Assembly: GCF_013113735.1 (NCBI RefSeq)
Contig: NZ_CP053346.1
Coordinates: 4,044,001 to 4,108,000, forward strand
Direction: 5' to 3'
From: Sphingomonas sp. AP4-R1
GTDB taxonomy: Bacteria > Pseudomonadota > Alphaproteobacteria > Sphingomonadales > Sphingomonadaceae
DNA: 64,000 bases
In this document: one piece after another, positions 45,841-56,094 of the stretch
How positions within the stretch are numbered: position 1 is the first letter of the stretch
Layout of the letters: every line of letters starts with the position of its first letter
Notes under the pieces: generated by a model
The model's database searches: none
What the model was told of the DNA's origin: nothing
The model's input: only the letters and a program-made list of their open reading frames with translations
Translations under genes and position numbers: made by a program

Positions 45841-47456
45841 TGATGCGTTCCACCTCTAAGCTTGCCCTCACCGCGACGAGCGTCGCCGGGCTCGCCGCCG
45901 CCACCTTCGTCGCCGTGCCGGAAACCGCGCTGGCGGCCGGCGCCGCGCCGATCGCGGCCGTCGCCGCCGCCGATACGCTGACCACCGTCGACATGGCGGG
46001 CGGTTCGGCTCTGGCGGACGTGGCGGCCGGCGATGCGGGCCGTGCCGCCCCGCGTCCCGCCGATCGCTCCGTCCCGCGCGCGCAGGCGCCGGGTCGCGCG
46101 CTGTCGCTCTCGGTCGGCACCGGCCAGCTGATCGTGCTGCCGCGCGCCATCACCGGCATGTTCGTGGCGGACGACAAGGTCGCCGACGTCAACGTGAAGA
46201 GCCCCACCCAGCTCTATCTGTTCGGCAAGGGGCCGGGCCAGACCAGCGTCTATGCCACCGACAAGAGCGGCGCGGTCGTCTGGTCGACGCAGGTGCGCGT
46301 CGGCAACAACATCGCCGATGTCGGCGCCATGCTCCGCACCGCCTTGCCCGATCAGGACATCACCGCCACAAACATGTCCGGCATGGTGTTGCTGACCGGC
46401 ACCGTCGTGGCACCCGCCGACGCCGAGGAGGCGCAGCGCCTCACGGAGCTGTTCACGGCCAACAGCGTGCCCGTGATCAACCATCTGAAGATCGCGACGC
46501 CCCAGCAGGTGAGCGTCCACGTCAAGATCGCCGAGGTCAGCCGCGAGATCAGCCGCCAGATCGGCGTCAATCTCACGTCCGGGGACTCCACCGGCGGCTT
46601 CAAGTTCGGTGTCACACAGGGTCGCTCTTTCAGCCCGCAATATACGCCCGGCGGCACGTTGTTCACGGGGGGAACGGAAAGCTCGGCTGGCACCAGCCTC
46701 ATCACCGGCGCGGGGATCGGAAGCGCGCTCGGTTTCGCGGGCAAGATGTTCGGCGTGGATATCCTCGGCTCGCTCGATCTGGCGGAATCCCACGGCCTCG
46801 TCACGACGCTCGCCGAACCCACGCTGACCGCGCTCTCGGGCGAAACCGCGAGCTTCCTGGCCGGCGGCGAGATCCCGATCCCGCAGAGCCAGGGCCTCGG
46901 CACCGTCTCGGTGGAGTTCAAGCAATATGGCGTCAGCCTCTCGTTCACGCCGACCGTCCTGTCCGGCGGACGCATCGCGCTGCGTGTCCGCCCGGAAGTG
47001 TCGCAGCTGTCGGACAGCGGCTCGGTGAAGCTGAACGGCTTCACCATCCCGGCGCTGACGACGCGACGCGCGGATACGACGATCGAGCTCGGCTCCGGCC
47101 AGAGCTTCGTGATCGGCGGCCTGCTGCAGAACAGCCACAACAACTCCACCGACAAGGCGCCCGTGCTGGGTGACCTGCCGATCCTCGGCGCGCTCTTCCG
47201 GTCGAACACGTTCAAGAAGTCCGAAACCGAGCTGATGATCGTCGTCACGCCCTATATCGTGAAGCCGGTCGACGCGAACCGGATCGCGCTGCCGACGGAC
47301 GGCTACAAGTCGGCCCGCCCCGTCGATCGCATCCTGGGCGACAAGCAGACCGATGGGCAGAGCGGACTGGATCGGCCGAAACCCTCGGTCGCGCCGTCGC
47401 CCGCGCCGGCTGCGGCTGCGGCCGCCACCCCCGCCGCCGCGCCTGCCCACTCCTGA
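45840..47456 (+). CDS. cpaC: Tad pilus secretin CpaC/RcpA
   Basis: A 538-residue outer-membrane secretin. Signal peptide up to about residue 32 (ETALA), an Ala-rich linker, an N-terminal pilotin-like domain (LSLSVGTGQLIVLPRAITGMFVAD), BON-like repeats, and the secretin core (about 240-470: LAEPTLTALSGETASFLAGGEIPIP, GISL-like strand VSLSFTPTVLSGGRIALRVRPEVSQLSD, GQSFVIGGLLQN). The C-terminus is Pro/Ala-rich. ATG 45840 shares its A with the cpaB TGA. Confidence 0.94.
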   Translation: MMRSTSKLALTATSVAGLAAATFVAVPETALAAGAAPIAAVAAADTLTTVDMAGGSALADVAAGDAGRAAPRPADRSVPRAQAPGRALSLSVGTGQLIVLPRAITGMFVADDKVADVNVKSPTQLYLFGKGPGQTSVYATDKSGAVVWSTQVRVGNNIADVGAMLRTALPDQDITATNMSGMVLLTGTVVAPADAEEAQRLTELFTANSVPVINHLKIATPQQVSVHVKIAEVSREISRQIGVNLTSGDSTGGFKFGVTQGRSFSPQYTPGGTLFTGGTESSAGTSLITGAGIGSALGFAGKMFGVDILGSLDLAESHGLVTTLAEPTLTALSGETASFLAGGEIPIPQSQGLGTVSVEFKQYGVSLSFTPTVLSGGRIALRVRPEVSQLSDSGSVKLNGFTIPALTTRRADTTIELGSGQSFVIGGLLQNSHNNSTDKAPVLGDLPILGALFRSNTFKKSETELMIVVTPYIVKPVDANRIALPTDGYKSARPVDRILGDKQTDGQSGLDRPKPSVAPSPAPAAAAAATPAAAPAHS

Positions 47457-47470
47457 GGAGGATGATCCCC

Positions 47471-47839
47471 ATGAAGACGCTTCCCCTCATCGCGATCGTC
47501 GCGTCGCTCCCGCTGGCCGGCTGCGCCGTCGGCGATCGTGGCCTCGTCTCCCCGCACCAGCCGGTCGTGTCCGCCGCCGGCGCGACCGTGGCCAACTGCC
47601 CGGACTGGAGCGACCGGACCCTGCCCATGAGCGAGGGCCAGTCCAGCAATTACGGCTGCGCCACGGCGGTCAATCTGGCGGCAATGGTCGCCGATCCGAA
47701 CGATCTCGTGCGCGGCCGCACCGACGTGGCCGCCGCCGCCGACGCCACCAAGGCGACACGTGCCATCAAGGCGTGGCGCGACATCGGCCCATCCGCGATG
47801 CGCGGCATCGAAAAGACCAGCTCGAAGGCGGGCAACTGA
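47471..47839 (+). CDS. cpaD: Short CpaD-like pilus assembly lipoprotein
   Basis: A 122-residue lipoprotein: signal MKTLPLIAIVASLPLAGC with lipobox LAGC. NCPDWSD and SNYGCATAVNLAAMVADPNDLVRGR are the CpaD C-terminal motif. It lacks the roughly 80 residues that usually precede this region in CpaD (about 200-220 residues), so it is a shortened version. ATG 47471 lies 9 nt after AGGAGG; an earlier ATG at 47462 is too close. It should act with CpaB and CpaC at the outer membrane. Confidence 0.8.
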   Translation: MKTLPLIAIVASLPLAGCAVGDRGLVSPHQPVVSAAGATVANCPDWSDRTLPMSEGQSSNYGCATAVNLAAMVADPNDLVRGRTDVAAAADATKATRAIKAWRDIGPSAMRGIEKTSSKAGN

Positions 47840-47841
47840 TC

Positions 47842-49095
47842 ATGAACGCACCCTTCCACCCCGGCCTCGCGCTGCGCGACCCCTTCAGCGCCTTCCTGAG
47901 CGACAGCGACAGCGATCAGGTCGTCCGCAACGTGATCGGCGCGATCGGCTGGCCGCTCGAGCGCATCCACGATGGCGGCATCCGCTATGCGGTGCAGACG
48001 CTCGCCGTCTCCGCCAGCCCGGCGATGCTGCTGATCGATCTGTCCGAATCCTCGGACCCGCTGGAGGACATTAACGGCCTCGCCGAAGTGTGCGAGCCGG
48101 GTACGATCGTGCTCGCCTGCGGCAAGATCAACGACGTGCGCTTCTATCGTCACCTGATCGCCAGCGGCATCCAGGATTATCTGCTGAAGCCCTTCACCGA
48201 GGATCAGCTGCACGAAGCGATCCTGCAGGCGCAGGCCTCGCAGGCGGGGCACCGCGACACCGAGGGCGATCCCGAGGTGCCGCACATGATGGCGGCGGTC
48301 GTCGGCGTTCGCGGCGGTGTGGGCGCCTCCACCCTCGCCGTCTCCATCGCATGGCTGCTGGCCGAGACGCGCCACCGCCAGACGGCCCTGCTCGATCTCG
48401 ACGTCCACTTCGGCACGGGCGCGCTCGCGCTCGATCTGGAGCCGGGGCGCGGCCTGACCGACGCGATCGAAAATCCCAGCCGCATCGACGGGCTGTTCCT
48501 GGAGCGCGCGCTGGTCCGCGCGACGCCCCGGCTCGGCGTGCTCTCGGCCGAGGCACCGATCCATCAGCCTCTGTCGGGCGATGGCTCCTCCTTCTTCCAG
48601 CTGCAGGAGGAGCTTCGCAACGGCTTCGCCTGCACCGTGATCGATCTGCCGCGCCACATGCTGGTCGCGCATCCCGCGCTGCTCCAGACGATCGGCGTGA
48701 TCGTGGTCGTGACCGAGCTGACGCTGGCGGCGACGCGCGACACGATCCGCCTTCTCTCCTGGTTCAAGTCCAATGCGCCGCAGGCCCGGATCGTGCTGGT
48801 CGCCAATCGCGTGCCGGCCGGCGGGATCGAGGAGATCAGCCGCAAGGATTTCGAGGCCTCGATCGAGCGCCCGGTGGATCTGGTGATCGGCTATGACGCG
48901 AAGGCGGTGTCCGATGCGGCCAAGCTCGGCAAGCCGCTCGCCGAATCCGCCAAGGCCGGCAAGATCGGGCAGGCGCTCGCCTCGCTCGCCACCTTGGTGA
49001 TCGGTGAGGAGGAGGCCCAGCCGAAGAGCAAAAGCTCGCTGATCGGCCGGATCGGGGAGCTGAAATCCATCCTCCCGCGCAAGCGTCGCGCCTGA
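47842..49095 (+). CDS. cpaE: Tad pilus localisation ATPase-like protein CpaE/TadZ
   Basis: A 417-residue protein with a receiver-like N-terminal domain (about 20-135, LLIDLSESSDPLEDINGL) and a ParA/MinD-type domain (about 150-395). VVGVRGGVGASTLAVSIAW is the deviant Walker A in which the P-loop lysine before S/T is absent; LLDLDVHFGTGALALDL and VIDLPRH follow. CpaE localises the pilus machine at the pole. It starts 2 nt after cpaD. The usual next gene, cpaF, is not here. Confidence 0.93.
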   Translation: MNAPFHPGLALRDPFSAFLSDSDSDQVVRNVIGAIGWPLERIHDGGIRYAVQTLAVSASPAMLLIDLSESSDPLEDINGLAEVCEPGTIVLACGKINDVRFYRHLIASGIQDYLLKPFTEDQLHEAILQAQASQAGHRDTEGDPEVPHMMAAVVGVRGGVGASTLAVSIAWLLAETRHRQTALLDLDVHFGTGALALDLEPGRGLTDAIENPSRIDGLFLERALVRATPRLGVLSAEAPIHQPLSGDGSSFFQLQEELRNGFACTVIDLPRHMLVAHPALLQTIGVIVVVTELTLAATRDTIRLLSWFKSNAPQARIVLVANRVPAGGIEEISRKDFEASIERPVDLVIGYDAKAVSDAAKLGKPLAESAKAGKIGQALASLATLVIGEEEAQPKSKSSLIGRIGELKSILPRKRRA

Positions 49096-49108
49096 GCGGC
49101 CTCGGCTG

Positions 49109-50074
49109 ATGCTGATCACCGCCCTCTTCCTCCTGCTGCTGCTCGGCGGCGCGGCCGTCGTGGTCGGCCTGCAGGAGCGCACGCAGCGCCGGGCCCGCAA
49201 CCGTCGGCTGGAGGCACTCAAGGAGCGTCACGGCGCCGGCAACGTGATCGAGACGCAGCTTCGCAAGATCACCGCCGCGCACAATGCCGGCGGCCGGATC
49301 GAGAACAGCTTCGCGCGCCTTCTGCCCAATCCCGATCTGCTCCGCCGCCGGCTGGAGATGACCGGACGCAACTGGACGATCGGCCAATATGCCACCGGCT
49401 GCGGCATCGCCACCGCGCTCGCCTGGGCCGCATTGCTGATGCGCGGCACCTCGCTGCTGACGACCCTGTTCCTCGGCCTGCTGATCGGCATCGGCTTGCC
49501 CCATTTCATCGTCACCCGCATGGCGAAGACGCGCGTGCAGAAGTTCATCACGCGTTTTCCCGACGCGATCGAGCTGCTGGTGCGCGGCCTGCGTTCGGGG
49601 CTGCCCATCTCCGAGACGATGGGCGTCGTCGCCAATGAACTGCCCGATCCCGTGGGCAGCGAATTTCGCGCGGTGGCGGATCGGATGCGGATCGGCCGGA
49701 CGATGGAGGCGAGCCTCCAGGAAACCGCCGACAAATTGCAGACGCCCGAATTCCAGTTCTTCGTCGTCAGCCTCGCCATCCAGCGCGAGACGGGCGGCAA
49801 TCTGGCCGAAACGCTGGGCAATCTGGCCGACGTGCTGCGCAAGCGCATGCAGATGAAGCTGAAGATCAACGCCATGTCTTCGGAATCGAAGGCGTCGGCC
49901 TACATCATCGGATCGCTGCCCTTCATCGTCTTCGGCCTCATCTACTATATCAATCCGGCCTATATGGGCACCTTCTTCACCGATCAGCGCCTGATCTACA
50001 CGGCGATGGGCGGCGGCATCTGGATGGGGATCGGCGTCTTCATCATGGGCAAGATGATCAATTTCGAGATCTGA
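49109..50074 (+). CDS. tadB: Tad pilus inner-membrane protein TadB
   Basis: A 321-residue GspF-like membrane protein: N-terminal helix LITALFLLLLLGGAAVVVGL, two more helices around 100-140, the conserved cytoplasmic segment FPDAIELLVRGLRSGLPISETM and IQRETGGNLAETLGNLADVLRKR, and helices at the C-terminus. It forms the platform with TadC. It starts 13 nt after cpaE and overlaps tadC by TGATG. Confidence 0.93.
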   Translation: MLITALFLLLLLGGAAVVVGLQERTQRRARNRRLEALKERHGAGNVIETQLRKITAAHNAGGRIENSFARLLPNPDLLRRRLEMTGRNWTIGQYATGCGIATALAWAALLMRGTSLLTTLFLGLLIGIGLPHFIVTRMAKTRVQKFITRFPDAIELLVRGLRSGLPISETMGVVANELPDPVGSEFRAVADRMRIGRTMEASLQETADKLQTPEFQFFVVSLAIQRETGGNLAETLGNLADVLRKRMQMKLKINAMSSESKASAYIIGSLPFIVFGLIYYINPAYMGTFFTDQRLIYTAMGGGIWMGIGVFIMGKMINFEI

Positions 50075-51060
50075 TGACGATGATGGCTCCCTTCCACGGC
50101 ATCGATATGAACCTCGCCGGCACCGTGGCGTCGGCGGCGGCCTTCTTTTCGCTGATGATCGCCATCTATGCGGGCACCACGGCGCGCGATCCGATGGCGC
50201 GGCGCGTGAAGGCGCTGAACGAGCGGCGCGAGCAGCTGAAGGCGGGCATCACCGCCTCCACCCGCAAGCGCGCCAAGCTCACCGGCTCCAGCCAGACGAC
50301 CGATCGGATGCGGAGCTTCCTGTCGGGCCTGAAAGTGCTGCAAGATACGCAGCTGAAGGAAGCGCAGACCAAGCTCTCGCAGGCCGGCATCCGTTCGAAG
50401 GACGCGGCCATCGCCGTGATCTTCGCCCGGCTGATGCTGCCGATCGTGCTGGGCGGATCGGCGGTGATCCTCGTCTATCTGATCGATATGTTCCCGGACT
50501 GGGGCTGGGCCAAGCGCTACGCGCTCGTCGCGGGGGCGCTGGTGCTGAGCTACAAGGCGCCGGACATCTATCTGAAGAATCTGATCACCAAGCGCACCGC
50601 CCTGATCCGCAAGGGCCTGCCCGATGCGCTCGATCTGCTGGTGATCTGCGCCGAGGCGGGCCTGACCGTGGACTCGGCCTTTTCCCGCGTGGCCCGCGAA
50701 CTGGGCAAGAGCTATCCGGAGCTGGGCGACGAATTCGGCCTCACCGCGATCGAGCTGGGCTTCCTCACCGAACGGCGCATGGCGTTCGAGAATCTCGCCA
50801 ATCGCGTCGCGCTCGATTCGATCCGGGGCGTGGTGACCACCATGATCCAGACCGAGAAATACGGCACCCCCCTCGCCTCCGCGCTGCGGGTGCTTTCGGC
50901 GGAATTCCGCCACGAACGCATGATGAAGGCCGAGGAAAAGGCCGCGCGACTCCCCGCGATCATGACGGTGCCGCTGATCCTGTTCATCCTTCCGGTGCTG
51001 TTCATCGTGATTCTGGGGCCCGCAGCCTGCTCGATCAGCGACAATATGATGAAAGGGTAA
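50074..51060 (+). CDS. tadC: Tad pilus inner-membrane protein TadC
   Basis: A 328-residue partner of TadB with the same T2SSF fold: KGLPDALDLLVICAEAGLTVDSAFSRVARELGKSYPELGDEFGL and LASALRVLSAEFRHERMMKAEEKAARLPA-type segment, closing with a C-terminal hydrophobic helix (VPLILFILPVLFIVILG). It follows TadB with overlap and ends the recognised Tad operon. Confidence 0.93.
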   Translation: MTMMAPFHGIDMNLAGTVASAAAFFSLMIAIYAGTTARDPMARRVKALNERREQLKAGITASTRKRAKLTGSSQTTDRMRSFLSGLKVLQDTQLKEAQTKLSQAGIRSKDAAIAVIFARLMLPIVLGGSAVILVYLIDMFPDWGWAKRYALVAGALVLSYKAPDIYLKNLITKRTALIRKGLPDALDLLVICAEAGLTVDSAFSRVARELGKSYPELGDEFGLTAIELGFLTERRMAFENLANRVALDSIRGVVTTMIQTEKYGTPLASALRVLSAEFRHERMMKAEEKAARLPAIMTVPLILFILPVLFIVILGPAACSISDNMMKG

Positions 51061-51147
51061 GGCGGAACCCTCTTACGGCGGTTGACGGAACGGCGTCGGG
51101 GCGTGATCGTTGCCCCGGCGAAACCGAAAAAGAGAGGCTGCCGCCTG

Positions 51148-51648
51148 ATGCCCGCATTCACCACCCAACAATGGGTGATCCTGTTCCTCGTCTTCGTGCT
51201 TGGCTGGCTGCTCGGCCTGTTGTCCCGCTCCACCAAGAAGTGGCGCCGTGCGTATGAAGCCGAGCGCGACGCCCGCGTCGAGGAGCAGCGCGAGCATGCC
51301 GCGGCGATCGAGACGGCCGAAGCGCGGATCGTCGAGCTGGAGCGCGAGCGGACGGCGGCGGTCGCCCGGGCATCGGCCGCGATCGATCCGCCTCCCGCCT
51401 CCACGCTGGATCTGCGCCGCGACGATCTCAGCCTGATCCGCGGCCTCGGCCCCGAGGGCGAGCAGGACCTGAACGAGGAAGGCATTTACCGCTACGCCCA
51501 GCTCATCGGCATGACCCGCGCCGAAGAGGAGGAACTGGAAGACCGGCTCGGCGCCGATCGCGGCTACGTCCAGCAGGAGCAGTGGCGCGAGCAGGCGCAG
51601 TTGCTGCAGGACGGCGAGATCGCGGAGCATCGCGCCCGCTTCGCCTGA
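51148..51648 (+). CDS. Membrane-anchored coiled-coil protein with HhH-like C-terminal domain
   Basis: A 166-residue protein: one N-terminal transmembrane helix (WVILFLVFVLGWLLGLLS), a charged coiled coil (about 30-80) and a small C-terminal domain in which DLSLIRGLGPEGEQDLNEEGIYRYAQL resembles the helix-hairpin-helix fold found in many predicted nucleic-acid-binding or scaffold proteins. Function unknown. ATG 51148 was preferred to ATG 51082, which lies before it in frame. It is 87 nt downstream of tadC and may belong to that operon. Confidence 0.72.
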   Translation: MPAFTTQQWVILFLVFVLGWLLGLLSRSTKKWRRAYEAERDARVEEQREHAAAIETAEARIVELERERTAAVARASAAIDPPPASTLDLRRDDLSLIRGLGPEGEQDLNEEGIYRYAQLIGMTRAEEEELEDRLGADRGYVQQEQWREQAQLLQDGEIAEHRARFA

Positions 51649-51678
51649 GACGGGGGCGCGTCACCTAACTCACTTCAT

Positions 51679-51767
51679 CGTCATTGCGACCCCGGCCTTG
51701 AGCCGGGGGAAGCAATCCAATTCCTCGCCGTGCGGGCCTGGATTGCTTCGCTGCGCGCGCAATGACG
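51679..51767. repeat. Palindromic repeat, chimera of CGTCATTGCGA and family B
   Basis: Outer arms CGTCATTGCGA ... GAAGCAATCCA pair with TGGATTGCTTC ... GCAATGACG, a repeat type known in many alphaproteobacteria. The left arm contains an extra CCCCGGCCTTGAGCCGGGG hairpin that matches family B; the right arm has instead GCTGCGCGC. A family B core appears to have inserted in one arm. Confidence 0.7.
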
Positions 51768-51805
51768 GTTAATACAAACGACAGGCGCCGGGCTTCAGAC
51801 GCCCA

Positions 51806-52651
51806 TCAATTCCCGTCGGGCGGCGGCGGGCCCCGGTCGCCCTTATGCTCTCCCTTCCCGCCACGGTCGCGGAAGCGGGGACGCATCAACTTCGGCAGCT
51901 CCTTCGCCGTGATCGCGCCGTCGCCATTCGTATCCAGCAAGGCGAAGCGGCGGCCGGCGGCGTCGACGAATTCCTTGTCGCTCACGCTGCGATTGAGATC
52001 GGTGTCGGCTGCCGTCACCGGCTCCGGCGTGGCGATATAGCCGAAACGGCCGGCGCCGGCGGCGTGATAGGTATAGCCAGGCTTCGGACCGCCACCGCCG
52101 GGCGGAGGGCCATCGCCCATCCCGCCCATGCCGCCGCCACCCATTCCACCGCCACCCATGCCGCCACGATGACCGCCGCCCATTCCGCCACCGCGCCGGC
52201 CGCCACCGGGTCGGCCAGCACCGGGCGGCGGCGGGCCGTCACCAAAACCGCCGCCACCGCCTGCGCCGATCTCGGGCAGAAGATCCTGTTCGTAACGGTC
52301 GATCTCGCCGGGACCGATCTCGCCATTGTGATCGAGGTCCAGCGTATGGAAGAATCGCATCGCGTCGGCGAGGAATTCGGTGCGGCTGAGCTGGCCGTCC
52401 TGATTCCGGTCGACCCCGGCGAACCAGTCCTTTTCGGGCGCTTCGCCGCCCCGGAACGGCTCACCCATTGGGCTGACGAACAGCGGATAGCGCGGCCCCT
52501 GACGGCCATCGACGGTGATCTGGGGAGTGGCCTCGCCGTGGGGCGCAGCCGTGGCGGCGGCCGGAGCGGGCGTCGCCGTGGTGGGAGGGGTCTGGGCTGC
52601 GGCGGCGCTGCCGCCAAGCAAGGCGAGGCAAATCAGCGCGCGGCGGCTCAC
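51806..52651 (-). CDS. Secreted EF-hand protein with Gly-rich loop
   Basis: A 281-residue exported protein (signal MSRRALICLALLGGSAAAAQ) with four EF-hand-like calcium sites: DRNQDGQLSRTEF, DLDHNGEIGPGEI, DTDLNRSVSDKEF and DTNGDGAITAKEL. Between the pairs lies a low-complexity region of about 60 residues rich in Gly, Met and His (GGGMGGGHRGGMGGGGMGGG). Calcium-dependent binding in the periplasm is plausible. ATG 52651 overlaps the stop of the preceding small gene (ATGA). The stop at 51806 is near the chimeric repeat. Confidence 0.84.
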   Translation of the reverse strand: MSRRALICLALLGGSAAAAQTPPTTATPAPAAATAAPHGEATPQITVDGRQGPRYPLFVSPMGEPFRGGEAPEKDWFAGVDRNQDGQLSRTEFLADAMRFFHTLDLDHNGEIGPGEIDRYEQDLLPEIGAGGGGGFGDGPPPPGAGRPGGGRRGGGMGGGHRGGMGGGGMGGGGMGGMGDGPPPGGGGPKPGYTYHAAGAGRFGYIATPEPVTAADTDLNRSVSDKEFVDAAGRRFALLDTNGDGAITAKELPKLMRPRFRDRGGKGEHKGDRGPPPPDGN

Positions 52652-53010
52652 CGCCAGCGCCCCGACCGTCCGGTCATGAAGGAGAAGGCCGCCACGCCAT
52701 TATTGCCGAGCGGCACGGCCGTGGTGCCGTAAAGCGCGTGGCCGCCGCGCGAATCCATCTCCATGCCGACCGTGCCGTGGATCTGCCGGCCGGCGCCGTT
52801 GATCGGCAGTTCGGAGTCGGGACGGCGCGCGGCCGCATCGAGAACGGCGGCGCGCTCGTCGGCAGACAAAGCGACGGTGCCCGGCGCGCCACCGGGAGCG
52901 GCCTGAGCAGCTGCCTCGGACGCGACCTGGGCGCTCGCCGGGAGCGCCAGCCCGGCGCAAAGGCCCGCCGAAACGGCCAGTCCCAGCAATCCGATCACGA
53001 TCCGCGTCAC
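52648..53010 (-). CDS. Small secreted protein of unknown function
   Basis: A 120-residue protein starting at GTG 53010 (VTRIVIGLLGLAVSAGLCAG, signal peptide ending ALPASA) with GGAG upstream. The mature part (DERAAVLDAAARRPDSELPINGAGRQIHGTVGMEMDSRGGHALYGTTAVPLG) is small and beta-rich; no family recognised. It is translationally coupled to the EF-hand protein, so the two probably act together outside the cytoplasmic membrane. Confidence 0.72.
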   Translation of the reverse strand: MTRIVIGLLGLAVSAGLCAGLALPASAQVASEAAAQAAPGGAPGTVALSADERAAVLDAAARRPDSELPINGAGRQIHGTVGMEMDSRGGHALYGTTAVPLGNNGVAAFSFMTGRSGRWR

Positions 53011-53106
53011 GTCATTCTCCAATCCGTCCCCCGACAGACCTGAAAAGGCCTGTCGGTTCACTGAACGGATCCGCGCTGAACGCGCTCCTCATATCGCCTC
53101 GTCCCA

Positions 53107-53200
53107 CCGTTCGTGCTGGGCTTGTCGAAGCACCGTTCTTTCTTCTGCGCTCTGGAGAAGAAGAAGAAGGACAGCCCCTCGACAGGCTCAGGGCAAACGG
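53107..53200. repeat. Palindromic repeat, family C, degenerate
   Basis: CCGTTCGTGCTGGGCTTGTC at the left and the inverted ...CAGGCTCAGGGCAAACGG at the right, with GTCGAAG / CTTC-like inner pairs. It sits downstream of ppdK (minus strand) and upstream of the small secreted gene. Clear copies are at 57341-57430 and 61386-61471. Confidence 0.65.
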
Positions 53201-53215
53201 GAAAACGCGACTGCT

Positions 53216-55906
<2,691 letters not shown>

Positions 55907-56094
55907 CTGTATCTCCCTGTACGCGTCTCGCACCGCACACACCGCACATTTCGGCCTCGGCCGGGATTGTGCGGTGCAGCGAAGCTATCGTCTTAGCCCA
56001 ACCCGATCAAGGCCGGCCGGTTCCCCGTACAGTCCACTATGTGGAAAGTCACGAAAGTCCTTCACCCCGCACATGCGCGCGGGAAACCGGACCA

